Source: Desulfobulbaceae bacterium DB1
GTDB taxonomy: Bacteria; Desulfobacterota; Desulfobulbia; Desulfobulbales; SURF-16
Direction of reading: 5' to 3'
Assembly (NCBI GenBank): GCA_001914235.1
Contig: MQUF01000001.1
Coordinates: 62,001 to 126,000 of the forward strand
DNA length: 64,000 bases
Shown: positions 25,101 through 32,827 of the stretch, piece by piece
Layout: every line of letters begins with the position of its first letter
Numbering within the stretch: position 1 is the first letter of the stretch
Notes under the pieces: model-generated
What the model was told of the DNA's origin: nothing
What the model saw: the letters and a program-made list of their open reading frames with translations, nothing else
Database searches by the model: none
Made by a program: the position numbers and the translations under genes

Positions 25101-25391
25101 CTTGGCTTGTCACCTGATGAGATCGCCTTTTATGATGCTTTGGCTAATAATGAAAGCGCGGTGCGGGAACTGGGCGACGAAATACTCAAAAAAATTGCCC
25201 ATGAGCTGACCGAAAAGCTGCGGGCCAGCACCACGGTGGACTGGCAGGTGCGGGACAGTGTGCGGGCCAAGATGCGCAATATGGTGCGGCGGCTGCTGAA
25301 GAAGTACAAGTATCCTCCGGATATGCAGGCTGAAGCCATTGAGCTGATCTTGCGGCAGGCTGAGAAGTTGTCGTATTCGTGGACGCAATGA
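22194..25391 (+). CDS. hsdR: Type I restriction enzyme, restriction/translocation subunit
   Basis: 1065 residues. Nuclease motif: RPDVLVFINGLPIAVIELKNP near residue 160-180 (D...ExK). SF2 translocase: Walker A HTQGSGKS near 330, DEAH in SDEAHRSQYG near 440, TGTPI near 480 and motif VI-like QAIARVNRVF near 700. The C-terminal part is helical and binds the methyltransferase complex. It translocates and cleaves unmodified DNA when assembled with HsdM and HsdS. Its start overlaps the previous stop by 4 nt. No truncation or frameshift is visible, so restriction is likely active. Confidence 0.95.
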   Translation: MITEDQLEQICLEWFREGGYDYAFGPDIAPDGEAPPARDGRVPGEPGMAEDRPERVDYRQVVLSGRLLSAMQKINPHIPLAVLEEAALVASKPESPVLIHNNRTFHRLLLEGVPVEYSDGDETRTDHAQLIDFNNFRNNQFLVVNQFTIQGARMNRRPDVLVFINGLPIAVIELKNPSNEQTDVWDAFNQLQTYKEEIPDLFVTNCALVVSDGWTARIGSLTANKERFMPWRTLKHEDDKPLLEYELEKVVKGFFAPELLLDYIRYFVIFDQEGDTVIKKIAGYHQFHAVREAVRVTVIASRQTEGLQTAEPRATYGREVVPGSRKAGVVWHTQGSGKSISMCCYAGKLLQQPEMNNPTIVVVTDRNDLDGQLFNTFKNARELLRQTPVQAGSRDELREMLAARQAGGIIFTTVQKFSLLNGEESHPVLSGRSNIVVISDEAHRSQYGLKARLDTKTGKYIYGFAKHMRDAIPNASFIGFTGTPISMEDKDTRAVFGDYVSIYDIQDAVDDGATVPIYYESRLAKLDINRDAIEELNEEMEEVIEDEEDIASRERTKSKWAALEKLVGSEPRLKEVAEDLVAHCEARTEVIPGKAMIVCMSREICVHLYNAITALRPAWHDPDPEKGAIKIIMTGSASDRELLRPHVYSQQVKKRLEKRFKEADDPLQLVIVRDMWLTGFDAPCCHTMYVDKPMRGHNLMQAIARVNRVFKDKPGGLVVDYIGIGNELKQALKDYTDSKGKGAPTLLAEEAYALLLEKLEVVRAMMHGLDYSDYQTNALMLLPMAANHILGLEDGKRRFLDAMAAITKAFSLCSTLDEAAPLRKEIAFFSAIKASIIKHTTVDKKRTEEEKNSVLKQILDNAVVAEGVADIFALAGLDTPNISLLSDEFLEDVRRMPSRNLAVELLEKLLRDAIKARTRNNVVQELKYGERLLETLRKYHNRAIETAQVIEELVQMAKDFQAAMKRDEELGLSPDEIAFYDALANNESAVRELGDEILKKIAHELTEKLRASTTVDWQVRDSVRAKMRNMVRRLLKKYKYPPDMQAEAIELILRQAEKLSYSWTQ

Positions 25392-25643
25392 GAGATAAGG
25401 TGTTTCGTCTCAGTCAAGAAAAGCTTTAATTTATATCTTCAACTTTGTTTTATTGCTTCTTGTATATGTCGGCCAATTCGCATTTTTGTTGGTCATGTTT
25501 TTCGGGACGGGCTATAATAAAAAAAAGGCCGGTAACGCTTTTCAGGTGCGCCATGAAAGATGATTTGCCGAAAAACAACGTGCGCATGAATAGTTTGGTT
25601 TTTACTTTTTCCGGCCGGCATCACCCGACAGGAACTGCACGCA

Positions 25644-26240
25644 ATGAAAGCAACCGGCCCTGAGGGCACATCCCGGCGGGTTACGATAAATCCCGGCGAA
25701 TACTATTCGACAACGGGGGTCGAGGTGATTTCCACCCTCCTCGGTTCGTGCGTGGCCGCCTGTCTCTTTGACCCAAAACTCCATCTGATCGGCATGAACC
25801 ATTTCATGCTCAGTAATCCCCGCTATTCGAAAGAGCAGTCGCTTCATTTTTCCATAGCCGGGCGTTACGGCATTCAGGCCATGGAACTGCTCATCAACGA
25901 CATGATGGCCAAAGGGACTGAGCGGTCGAAATTGCGGGCCAAGGTTTTCGGAGGGGCCACCGTCATCGGTATTCACCGGGATGTGGAAAGTTTTTATTGC
26001 ATTGGCGAGGTCAACTGCAAATTCATCCGCGAATATCTGAAAATGGAAGGGATACCGATTGTTGCGGAGGATCTCGGCGGAAATTATGGCAGAGTCATTC
26101 ATTTTTCAAATGGTGATTTTGCGGTCTACCGCAGGAAAATTGGCGGGAACTGGAGCGAACGTCTGACCCTGCGCGACCGAAACTGCTGGCAGCAGGCGTT
26201 GGCAAAGCAGGAAAAGGCCTCACCGGTTGATCTTTGGTAG
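25644..26240 (+). CDS. cheD: CheD-like chemoreceptor glutamine deamidase
   Basis: 198 residues. The catalytic Cys lies in STLLGSCVAACLFD near residue 33, the His in GMNHFMLS near 50, and KVFGGATVIG near 110 is the family motif. CheD deamidates Gln on methyl-accepting chemotaxis proteins and can bind CheC. No other chemotaxis gene is near, so it is an orphan here. AGGAACTGCACGCA precedes the ATG at 25644. The upstream 252 nt after hsdR hold no convincing gene. Confidence 0.87.
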   Translation: MKATGPEGTSRRVTINPGEYYSTTGVEVISTLLGSCVAACLFDPKLHLIGMNHFMLSNPRYSKEQSLHFSIAGRYGIQAMELLINDMMAKGTERSKLRAKVFGGATVIGIHRDVESFYCIGEVNCKFIREYLKMEGIPIVAEDLGGNYGRVIHFSNGDFAVYRRKIGGNWSERLTLRDRNCWQQALAKQEKASPVDLW

Positions 26241-26491
26241 CAGCCATGCAATGAATCTGCTCTTGGCTCGTATGCTGTTTTCTGTTTTGTGCCAACTTGC
26301 ATCCATGTTACGATCACTTGCATTGGATATCCGGGCGCTTGGTGCTGAGTCATCTTACTCTGGTTGATCGGCATCTTCGATTCGGTAATGATCTGTGCTG
26401 GATGGCGTTCGGAAGTTGACGACACCTCAGTGCGTTGGTTGCCGATGCGCCCAGCTGAATTCTCCCCATGGTATTTCAGTAAGGAATTGAC

Positions 26492-26947
26492 ATGATTTTT
26501 GATGTACTTGAAAATGCCGGCCGTTATCTGTCCCTGCATAAGGGATTTCCCAAGGCATTTGCATTTCTCCTGCGGCCGGATCTGGACGAACTGCCGGTGG
26601 AGAAGTATGAAATAGATGGTGATCGCGTTTATGCGATGGCGGCAAGGGATCCCGGCCGCAAGAAAGAGGATGGACTCCTCGAAACACATGAAAAGTATAT
26701 TGATATCCAATTGGTCTTGTCCGGAACCGATGAGATGGGATGGAAGCCGAAATCATCCTGTAAGAAACCGATCGGAGAATATGACAAGGAAGATGATATT
26801 CAGTTTTTCGGCGATGAGCCGGATGCCTGGCTTCCTGTCGGCCGTGGATTTTTTGTGATTTTTTTCCCTGAAGATGCGCACATGCCGCTGATTTCGTCTG
26901 GACAGCTCCATAAAATTGTTGTCAAGATCGCAGTGGAGCAGGCGTGA
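26492..26947 (+). CDS. YhcH/YjgK/YiaL (DUF386) family protein
   Basis: 151 residues. ETHEKYIDIQLVLSG near residue 63 and FPEDAHMPL near 130 are the metal-binding His motifs of the DUF386 cupin family, linked to sialic acid or galactoside metabolism (YhcH, EbgC). The substrate is unknown here because no sugar genes are adjacent. AAGGA lies 8 nt before the ATG. The 250-nt gap upstream holds no recognisable gene. Confidence 0.88.
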   Translation: MIFDVLENAGRYLSLHKGFPKAFAFLLRPDLDELPVEKYEIDGDRVYAMAARDPGRKKEDGLLETHEKYIDIQLVLSGTDEMGWKPKSSCKKPIGEYDKEDDIQFFGDEPDAWLPVGRGFFVIFFPEDAHMPLISSGQLHKIVVKIAVEQA

Positions 26948-27036
26948 AAAGTGCGAATCCGACGTTCGAGTGACTGTGGAGAACTTCGGCGGACGGATGT
27001 GACCGGCAGGGCCATCCGGTTGAATGGTATGCGCAA

Positions 27037-27297
27037 ATGGAAAATGAGATGCCGCAACAGCAAAGAATTATTGAAGTAAAATATTCGGACGGCACAAAAG
27101 GCAAGGCAATTGCCACAGGCAACAACGCAGCCTGGGTTTGCAAGTGCGGCCGAAAGGAACCTTTGCTTGGAAAGTCCGGGCAGGTGCGCGGCCCTGGCAA
27201 AAACACGAAAGTCGTTTGCCCAAACTGTGAAAAAGAATTTTTTGTAGAGCCTGACGTCGGTGATGACAAAAAGGCTGTATCGGTGATAGAGCTATGA
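27037..27297 (+). CDS. Small zinc-ribbon-like protein
   Basis: 86 residues, not named. CKCGRKEP near residue 36 and VCPNCEKEFFV near 60 give a CxC...CxxC pattern like a zinc ribbon, followed by an acidic tail. The first 30 residues (RIIEVKYSDGTKGKAIATG) look like beta-strands. It has no good Shine-Dalgarno before either ATG (27037 or 27049), so the start is unsure. Confidence 0.65.
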   Translation: MENEMPQQQRIIEVKYSDGTKGKAIATGNNAAWVCKCGRKEPLLGKSGQVRGPGKNTKVVCPNCEKEFFVEPDVGDDKKAVSVIEL

Positions 27298-27484
27298 CCA
27301 GCCGGAACAGGGGGCGCGCGAGCAGAAGATACTTGCGGGGGCGGATGCGCGCAGGTTTGCAAAATTCCTTGTCGGTTTCCATCCACTTCGGCGTCCCAGG
27401 CAGCGCCAAAGAAAGCTCAACTCGGCGACCCTGCGGGCATTTTTTTTGCGCAGTCATGACACATTGTTTCTAAATGGGGGGGGT

Positions 27485-27709
27485 ATGAGGGATAAGGCGG
27501 AAAGGGATGTGGAGAAAAGTTATCCGATGCCGGCTTTTATTGCAAAACTGCGACGTCTTGCAGATTCGCTCGAAAAAGGAAAGCCCTTTGCAATTCAAAT
27601 TGCCGGTGAAAGAATATACGTTCCCGTTCGTGCAACTTGCAATATCGAGCACGAAAGAGAAGAAGGCCAAGAAGAAATCGAGTTTCAAATAAAGTGGTCG
27701 AACGAATAA
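27485..27709 (+). CDS. Amphi-Trp domain-containing protein
   Basis: 74 residues. The composition and the ending IEFQIKWSNE match the small amphi-Trp domain family, with LRRLADSLEKGKPFAIQIAGERIYVP in the middle. A G-rich tract ending GGGGGGT (27475-27484) stands immediately before the ATG. Role unknown; these domains are found near various enzymes. Confidence 0.78.
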   Translation: MRDKAERDVEKSYPMPAFIAKLRRLADSLEKGKPFAIQIAGERIYVPVRATCNIEHEREEGQEEIEFQIKWSNE

Positions 27710-28042
27710 ATAAATTATTTTGTGACTGAAAACGATTCTGTTGTGCAGCGAACTCGCAATTCCAGAGACAGTATCCTTACATTACTTTCATTAAATAAAC
27801 TCTTCCTGAAATTTATGAATCCCAGCAGTCTTCACGTTTGATGGCCGGAAAATTCTCCCCTTCACGTGACACGGCGGCTCTTTCTGTACGGGGGATTCCC
27901 CTTTTTTTGGCGCTGATCCCTTTGTGTGGGTACTCGTTGTGAAAGGAGAATTGTCCGAATTCTGCGAACGATACGATGTTGGGGGTGTCGTAAACATATA
28001 TCCCGTTGTTTTTGCCATCCGACAATCTTGGAGTGATTTGAT
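27710..28042. other. Intergenic stretch, 333 nt
   Basis: No convincing gene. Open frames on both strands here lack family resemblance and conserved starts. It is AT-rich just after 27709 and near 27780-27800 and probably contains the promoter of the DsbB/DsbA pair. No hairpin with T-run was noted. Confidence 0.5.
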
Positions 28043-28480
28043 ATGCGTGGTTCCGATCAAAAGTCCAATGCAAGCTGGGCCATTCTTTTTTTCTGCTGGC
28101 TGCTGGCAACTGTTTCCACCTTGGGGAGTTTGTTTTTCAGTCAGGTGATGGATTTTGCCCCCTGCCTTTTGTGTTGGTATCAGCGAATATTTTTGTTTCC
28201 CTTGGTCATAATTTTGGCGAGAGGGCTGTTTCCATTGGATAAAAACGTGGTGAAATACGCTCTGCCCTTGGCGGTGGCCGGCTGGCTGGCGGCCCTGTAC
28301 CATAACCTGCTCTATAGCGGCATCATCCCGGAGAGCATTCAGCCTTGCAGCCAGGGGGTTTCGTGCACGGAAAAATACATAGAGCTGTTTGGTTTTCTGA
28401 CAATACCGGGGCTTTCCTTGCTGTCCTTTTCCCTGACAATAGTCCTTTTAATTATCTTCAAGAGGAGGTTTGCTGAATGA
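28043..28480 (+). CDS. DsbB/BdbC-family disulfide bond formation protein
   Basis: 145 residues with four predicted membrane segments. The active Cys pair sits in PCLLCWYQRIF near residue 41, and a second pair, QPCSQGVSC, lies in the second periplasmic loop near 101-108. It oxidises its thioredoxin-like partner and passes electrons to quinone. A 4-nt ATGA overlap links it to the DsbA-like gene that follows. Confidence 0.9.
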   Translation: MRGSDQKSNASWAILFFCWLLATVSTLGSLFFSQVMDFAPCLLCWYQRIFLFPLVIILARGLFPLDKNVVKYALPLAVAGWLAALYHNLLYSGIIPESIQPCSQGVSCTEKYIELFGFLTIPGLSLLSFSLTIVLLIIFKRRFAE

Positions 28481-29130
28481 AATATGTAATTTTTGGGGTT
28501 TCGGCTCTGGTGTTGCTGCTTGCCTTTATGTTTGCCGGGTCCTACTACAAGGGGCAACAGGCTGAAAAATTAGGTTTCATGGCCCGGGAAAACGCTTCAA
28601 TTTTTGTGCGTGACCATTCCCCGACACTGGGCAGTGATGATGCGAAAGTCTATCTGGTTGAGTTCATGGACCCGGCCTGTGAGACCTGCGCGGCTTTTTC
28701 CCCACTGGTGAAGCAGATGATGGACGCCGATCCCGGTAAAATCAAACTTGTTCTTCGTTATGCGCCTTTTCATCCGGGAGCCGATTATTTTGTCAAGATT
28801 CTCGAGGCCGCCAAAAAACAAGGAAGGTATTGGGAAACCTTGGATGTCATGTACAGGTCGCAAGGATACTGGGCCAGTCACCACAACCCGCAACCGGAGA
28901 AAATATGGCAGTTTCTTCCCGCGGCCGGGCTCGATTTGGAAAAAATCAAGCAGGATATGAATGATCCGGCCATAGCGCAACTCATTGCACAGGACCTTGC
29001 CGATGCCAAAACGCTCAATGTTCGGAAAACGCCGGGGTTCTTTGCAAACGGAAAACCTCTTCAGACCTTTGGTTATCAACAGTTGCAGGAATTGGTGCAA
29101 AATGAAATCAGGGCGAGTTACCCGGATTGA
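28477..29130 (+). CDS. DsbA-like thioredoxin-fold protein
   Basis: 217 residues. A signal anchor (residues 1-24) is followed by a thioredoxin/DsbA fold with the active site PACETC near 67-72 and a cis-Pro in RKTPGFFANG near 185. It most likely introduces disulfides into exported proteins, recycled by the DsbB-like protein it overlaps. The fold 4 family (BdbD/DsbA-like) with GYWASHHNPQ insert is typical. Confidence 0.9.
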   Translation: MKYVIFGVSALVLLLAFMFAGSYYKGQQAEKLGFMARENASIFVRDHSPTLGSDDAKVYLVEFMDPACETCAAFSPLVKQMMDADPGKIKLVLRYAPFHPGADYFVKILEAAKKQGRYWETLDVMYRSQGYWASHHNPQPEKIWQFLPAAGLDLEKIKQDMNDPAIAQLIAQDLADAKTLNVRKTPGFFANGKPLQTFGYQQLQELVQNEIRASYPD

Positions 29131-29194
29131 TCACTGCGACCGGCCAATGTTTTTTGGGAAAACAGCGATGGAAGAGTGTTAAATCCCCATCTTT

Positions 29195-29857
29195 TCACAT
29201 CGCGGCTTCCACGCCTTCGACCCCCAGGTTTTTGTGGATGAAGTCGCGTTCCGGAGCGGACAAGCCCAGGCGGTCAGCGAGTGTTTGCAGATAGGCCCTT
29301 TCCGCGTCGCTGTCAACCGTAATTGCCAGCAGGGAAACAGCGTAAAGCTGTCTGGCCGTCTCAGCCGAATGGACCCCGGCCGCCAGCTGGTCGATATCGG
29401 CGGGATTCAGCAGCTCACCGGCCAGAAAGGACTGCTCTTCCGGGCTGAGGTTTGCGGCGCGGAATTTTTCCAGAATCCGCTGCCGTTCCTCCTGGTCAAC
29501 GGTGCCATCCGCATTGGCCGCGGCGATCATGGCCCGGATCAAAAGAACGGCATCCTGTTGCCGATTCGCGGCCTCTGCCTGCATGGCCGGCGGATGAGGA
29601 GGGGGCGGCGGGGGTGGCGGAGTTGCCATGGCGGTGGATGCCGCCGTGTAGCCCGATGCCGGAGGATAATCGGCGCCTTTGGTGCCCTGCCGCATGTCCT
29701 GGGGCCGGCTGGAAGACTTATTCGCATAATGGTCCACCGCCGCCAGGGCGGCCCCGAGCAGGCCCAACCCGGCCTGGACTTTCAGGTTTCTTGTTGCCCC
29801 GCCCCGACCGAGACCGCCCTTCAGCAGACTGCCCAATAATTTTTCCGGATTAAACAT
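29195..29857 (-). CDS. DUF533/TerB-like protein with Pro-rich linker
   Basis: 220 residues. The N-terminus (PEKLLGSLLKGG, AGLGLLGAALAAVDHY) contains a Gly/Ala-rich membrane-like stretch. A poly-Pro run follows near residues 84-93, then a helical TerB-like domain (LLIRAMIAAANADGTVDQEERQRIL... ADIDQLAAGV...). This matches the YebE/DUF533 family of inner-membrane proteins, function unknown. It is convergent with the DsbA-like gene. Confidence 0.83.
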   Translation of the reverse strand: MFNPEKLLGSLLKGGLGRGGATRNLKVQAGLGLLGAALAAVDHYANKSSSRPQDMRQGTKGADYPPASGYTAASTAMATPPPPPPPPHPPAMQAEAANRQQDAVLLIRAMIAAANADGTVDQEERQRILEKFRAANLSPEEQSFLAGELLNPADIDQLAAGVHSAETARQLYAVSLLAITVDSDAERAYLQTLADRLGLSAPERDFIHKNLGVEGVEAAM

Positions 29858-30102
29858 GGCTTGCGTCCTTCCGTGATTATGCCCGTGCGGGCGTCTTTGT
29901 CAAAATCTGCGTTCATGCATTTTTATACACAGTAGCAGCAAGTGCGACGCTTTTCAACAAGCAGGTGGGGATAGCTGTCGGACGCTTCCATTCCGCCTTG
30001 GCTTGGATGAATTTTCCATCAAAACATGATGTATGGAAATAAAAGGGTGCCTCGTTTCAGCAAATCCGGTACCCGGCAATCTTCCTGATTTTAAAAAAAA
30101 AA

Positions 30103-30954
30103 TCAGCGGGCAAACAAAAGGAAGAAAATGCCATTCAAGGCGGACCAGGCAAGCACCGTGGCGGTCAGTGCGGCGCAAATCGTGCCGAGCAGCCGGTGCC
30201 GCGCGTTTTCTCCTCGCCGTTCTCCGTAGCCCAGCAGAAAACCGAGCAAGGCACCCGCTGCCATGCCCCCGCCGTGTCCCCAGTTGTTGATGCCGGGAAC
30301 GAGCAGTCCGAAGACAAAAATACTGAGCGCCCATCCGCCGATCTGTCGGTATATATTCATTCCGTAAATGCCGCCCCGGCTTTTTCCGTAATAAAGCATC
30401 GCGCCTATCAAGCCGCACACCGCGGCTGACGCCCCAATGGTAAACGATATCCCGGCAAAAAAAGAGAGCAGGTAGCCGCCGACTCCCCCCATGGTGTAGA
30501 TGGCAAACATCCTTGAGCCGCCATATTCGCGGATGACAAGCGGGGCCAGTTGTTTCAGGGCGATCATGTTGAACAGGATGTGCAGCAGGCTGCCGTGCAG
30601 ATAGCTTGCCGAAATAAGCGTCCACCAGCGCTGCAGTTCAAGGATGGCGACCGTGCCGGTGGAGCCGAGAATCAGCAGGCTTCTGTTGTCGGGCGACAGA
30701 AAGAAGAAAGGATTGAAGGCGAAGCCTGGGCGGGACGGTTTGAGGAGCAGCGAAAGAATATACATGCCGACATTGGCGGCGATGATCATGGAAACAAGCC
30801 GGTCAGGGTCGGCAAATCCTCGGGTCAGGGGGTTGTTTTGCCACCAGGAAGCGGGACGCGGCGTGCCGCAGTGCGGACAACGGCGTTCGTCCCGGCTGAT
30901 CAGGCTGCGGCAGTTGGGGCAGAGCATGGAGTTTTTGCGATGTTGCGCGGTCAT
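30103..30954 (-). CDS. Rhomboid-family intramembrane protease with N-terminal zinc ribbon
   Basis: 283 residues from MTAQHRK (30954); a longer frame to 31029 exists. The start is followed by CPNCRSLISRDERRCPHCG, a zinc ribbon. Then come six or more membrane segments. WWTLISASYLHGSLLHILFN, GASAAVCGLIGA and NNWGHGGGMAAGALLG supply the rhomboid elements; catalytic Ser and His are in GASA and WGHGGG, with Ala in place of the usual second Gly of GxSG. It cleaves membrane segments of unknown substrates. Confidence 0.88.
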   Translation of the reverse strand: MTAQHRKNSMLCPNCRSLISRDERRCPHCGTPRPASWWQNNPLTRGFADPDRLVSMIIAANVGMYILSLLLKPSRPGFAFNPFFFLSPDNRSLLILGSTGTVAILELQRWWTLISASYLHGSLLHILFNMIALKQLAPLVIREYGGSRMFAIYTMGGVGGYLLSFFAGISFTIGASAAVCGLIGAMLYYGKSRGGIYGMNIYRQIGGWALSIFVFGLLVPGINNWGHGGGMAAGALLGFLLGYGERRGENARHRLLGTICAALTATVLAWSALNGIFFLLFAR

Positions 30955-31361
30955 CTTTTTTCGAAACCATCGAGGGGCAAGGGTTTGATTTTCGGCACCA
31001 CTCTCTGCGGTATTTGCAGACGATCGCACCGAAAAAAATTAAAGTCGGATTGTGCTCGGTCAGGGAAAAGCTAAGGCCGGATTTTCATATTACTATCGAC
31101 TCCGCGGAAAAGCAACGTGCAGAGAAGGAGGATCAATCGAAGGGAAATCAGCATGTATTTGCGTTCCGGCGGGGATTCATTGCCTGGCCTTGGCCATCCC
31201 TTCCAAGTCCTTGTCGAGTATTGCGACGGGTCGGAAAATAGAAAAAAAGTCGAAATTACTGCTGATTACACAGCCTTTGCTTTGCAAACCGCGTCTCGCC
31301 GGGTATAAAGAAGCCTGGTGATTCTGGTAGTTTGATTCTGTCTTGTAAGAAAATATTATTT
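30955..31361. other. Intergenic stretch, about 400 nt, with a doubtful small ORF
   Basis: Between the rhomboid gene and the HDOD gene, divergently oriented. AAGGAGG at 31127-31133 lies 19 nt before an ATG at 31153 of a 51-codon frame to 31308 (HPFQVLVEYCDGSENRKK...). Its spacing is too long and no family is recognised, so it is reported here only as possible. Promoters for both neighbours must lie here. Confidence 0.4.
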
Positions 31362-32825
31362 ATGCCTGAACCTCTTTCGCCTCCCAAGGGCAAGCTGGCG
31401 GATGTCTTCGCCAAGATCAACATGAGCGAACTGCCTGCCATGTCGGTGCATGTGCAGGAGCTTCTTGCCTTGACCAGCGGCAAGCGAAGCGCCAATTATG
31501 ATGATCTGGCCAGGATTATCCTGAAAGATTTTTCCCTTACCCATAAAGTTCTGCAGTTTGCCAATTCCGCCTATTACTCCTTGGGACAGAAGGTGTCAAC
31601 CGTCTCCATGGCGGTGGCGGTTCTCGGTTTTGATTCGGTGCGGGATATTGCCATCGGGATTGCCCTGTTTGATGATTTTGTCCAGGCCGGTGTCAACACC
31701 GATGAAATAAGCGAGTTGCTGGCCCGCTCATTTATGGCGGCCCTGCTGGCCCGAGGCATTGCCGAGACGCGGTATCTGAAAGTATTGCCGGAAGAGGCGT
31801 TCATCTGCGGCTTGATGCGTAATCTCGGCAAAATTATTTCCTGCATTTACCTGCCGGAGGTTTATAATGACATAACACGGCAGATGCGAGCCGGCAAAGC
31901 CGAAGACGAGGCGGCTCGTGATTTGCTCGACGGTCTCGACTATGCGGGCGTCGGCCGGGAGGTTGCTATTTTCTGGAATATGACGGAAAGTGTGATACAC
32001 TGTATGAAGCCGGATCCCGTTGTGCCTGAAGAAGCGCATGATCCGAATCAGTATCTGCACTGCATCGTCGATTTCAGCAACAGGTATGTGGACGCGCTTT
32101 GGGGCAGGCGAAATATTGATGCTTTGATGGAAAAATACGGTTACGCCCTGTCAATCGACGAACAGGAGGCGGTTGAAATGCTTTCCGCCGCAGCAAAGAC
32201 CTCAACGGCGATTTTTGATTCGATTCGGCCGGGGATCGGCCGGATCGACTTTCAAAAAAGACTGAAAGAGATGCAATCCGCCGTTGCGGTGCAACCTGCC
32301 GCAGGGGAAAAAGCAAAAGGAGTTGATGCCTACTGGCAGGAAATCTCGACGATGCTTGCCGGCCAATTTCAGCTCAAGGACTGCTTGTTGCTGCTGGTTG
32401 ACGCGCTTTTCCAGGGGGTGGGGCTTGATCGGGTTGTCTTGGCCATGCTTAAGGTGAGTGACGGCAAGAAGGTGCTGGTCGGGCAATTGGGTCGGGGCGA
32501 TATTTCGCCTGAGCAGATGAAGCAATTTCAAGTGCCCTTGTCGCATCTGGAGCATGAGGGGAGCGCCGCATCGCTGGTAATGGGGGAGGAGATGGCAATA
32601 GCCGCGCAAATCATCGGCCAACTGCCGGAAAAAATGCAGTCTTTGCTTCAAGGCCGCAACGGTTGTTTTTTCCCATTGTGTTTGCAGAAAAAAATAGTCG
32701 CCCTCCTTTATGTTGATCGGAAGGGCGGCGAAAAACTTGATAAAGCGGCGATTCAGTGGGTGAGAAAATTTCGTGATTCAGCGGTCAGGGCCATTGAATT
32801 GAAAAGAAAAAAAGACAGGATGTGA
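31362..32825 (+). CDS. HDOD domain signalling protein (paralogue 1)
   Basis: 487 residues. The N-terminal HDOD domain (about 10-280) shows [36 protein letters not shown], and [17 protein letters not shown]-terminal part (about 320-480) resembles a GAF-like sensor, with LLLLVDALFQGVGLDRVVLAML. It closely resembles the protein encoded at 60033-61544 (minus). HDOD proteins act in signalling, motility or development; the target is unknown. The ATG at 31362 gives the paralogue-matching N-terminus. Confidence 0.85.
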   Translation: MPEPLSPPKGKLADVFAKINMSELPAMSVHVQELLALTSGKRSANYDDLARIILKDFSLTHKVLQFANSAYYSLGQKVSTVSMAVAVLGFDSVRDIAIGIALFDDFVQAGVNTDEISELLARSFMAALLARGIAETRYLKVLPEEAFICGLMRNLGKIISCIYLPEVYNDITRQMRAGKAEDEAARDLLDGLDYAGVGREVAIFWNMTESVIHCMKPDPVVPEEAHDPNQYLHCIVDFSNRYVDALWGRRNIDALMEKYGYALSIDEQEAVEMLSAAAKTSTAIFDSIRPGIGRIDFQKRLKEMQSAVAVQPAAGEKAKGVDAYWQEISTMLAGQFQLKDCLLLLVDALFQGVGLDRVVLAMLKVSDGKKVLVGQLGRGDISPEQMKQFQVPLSHLEHEGSAASLVMGEEMAIAAQIIGQLPEKMQSLLQGRNGCFFPLCLQKKIVALLYVDRKGGEKLDKAAIQWVRKFRDSAVRAIELKRKKDRM

Positions 32826-32827
32826 AG

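Larger units (their letters stand above)
15548..25391. other. Putative genomic island: tRNA-Leu, integrase scar, defence operon
   Basis: tRNA-Leu, an integrase remnant facing it, then an uninterrupted type I restriction operon with HEPN/MNT genes. The left edge is well supported by the tRNA and integrase. The right edge is not: no copy of the tRNA 3' end was seen near 25.4-25.7 kb, and the following genes (CheD and others) look like ordinary chromosome. The right limit given is simply the end of hsdR. Confidence 0.5.

Noticed and set aside
25392-25643. Second copy of the tRNA-Leu 3' end as the right island boundary
   Set aside because: No stretch resembling the CTCCGGCACCA end was seen here by eye.
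25445-25663. 72-codon frame after hsdR
   Set aside because: Overlaps the CheD ribosome site and start; no family resemblance.
31153-31308. 51-codon small ORF upstream of the HDOD gene
   Set aside because: Shine-Dalgarno too far from the ATG, no family; only mentioned as part of the intergenic entry.
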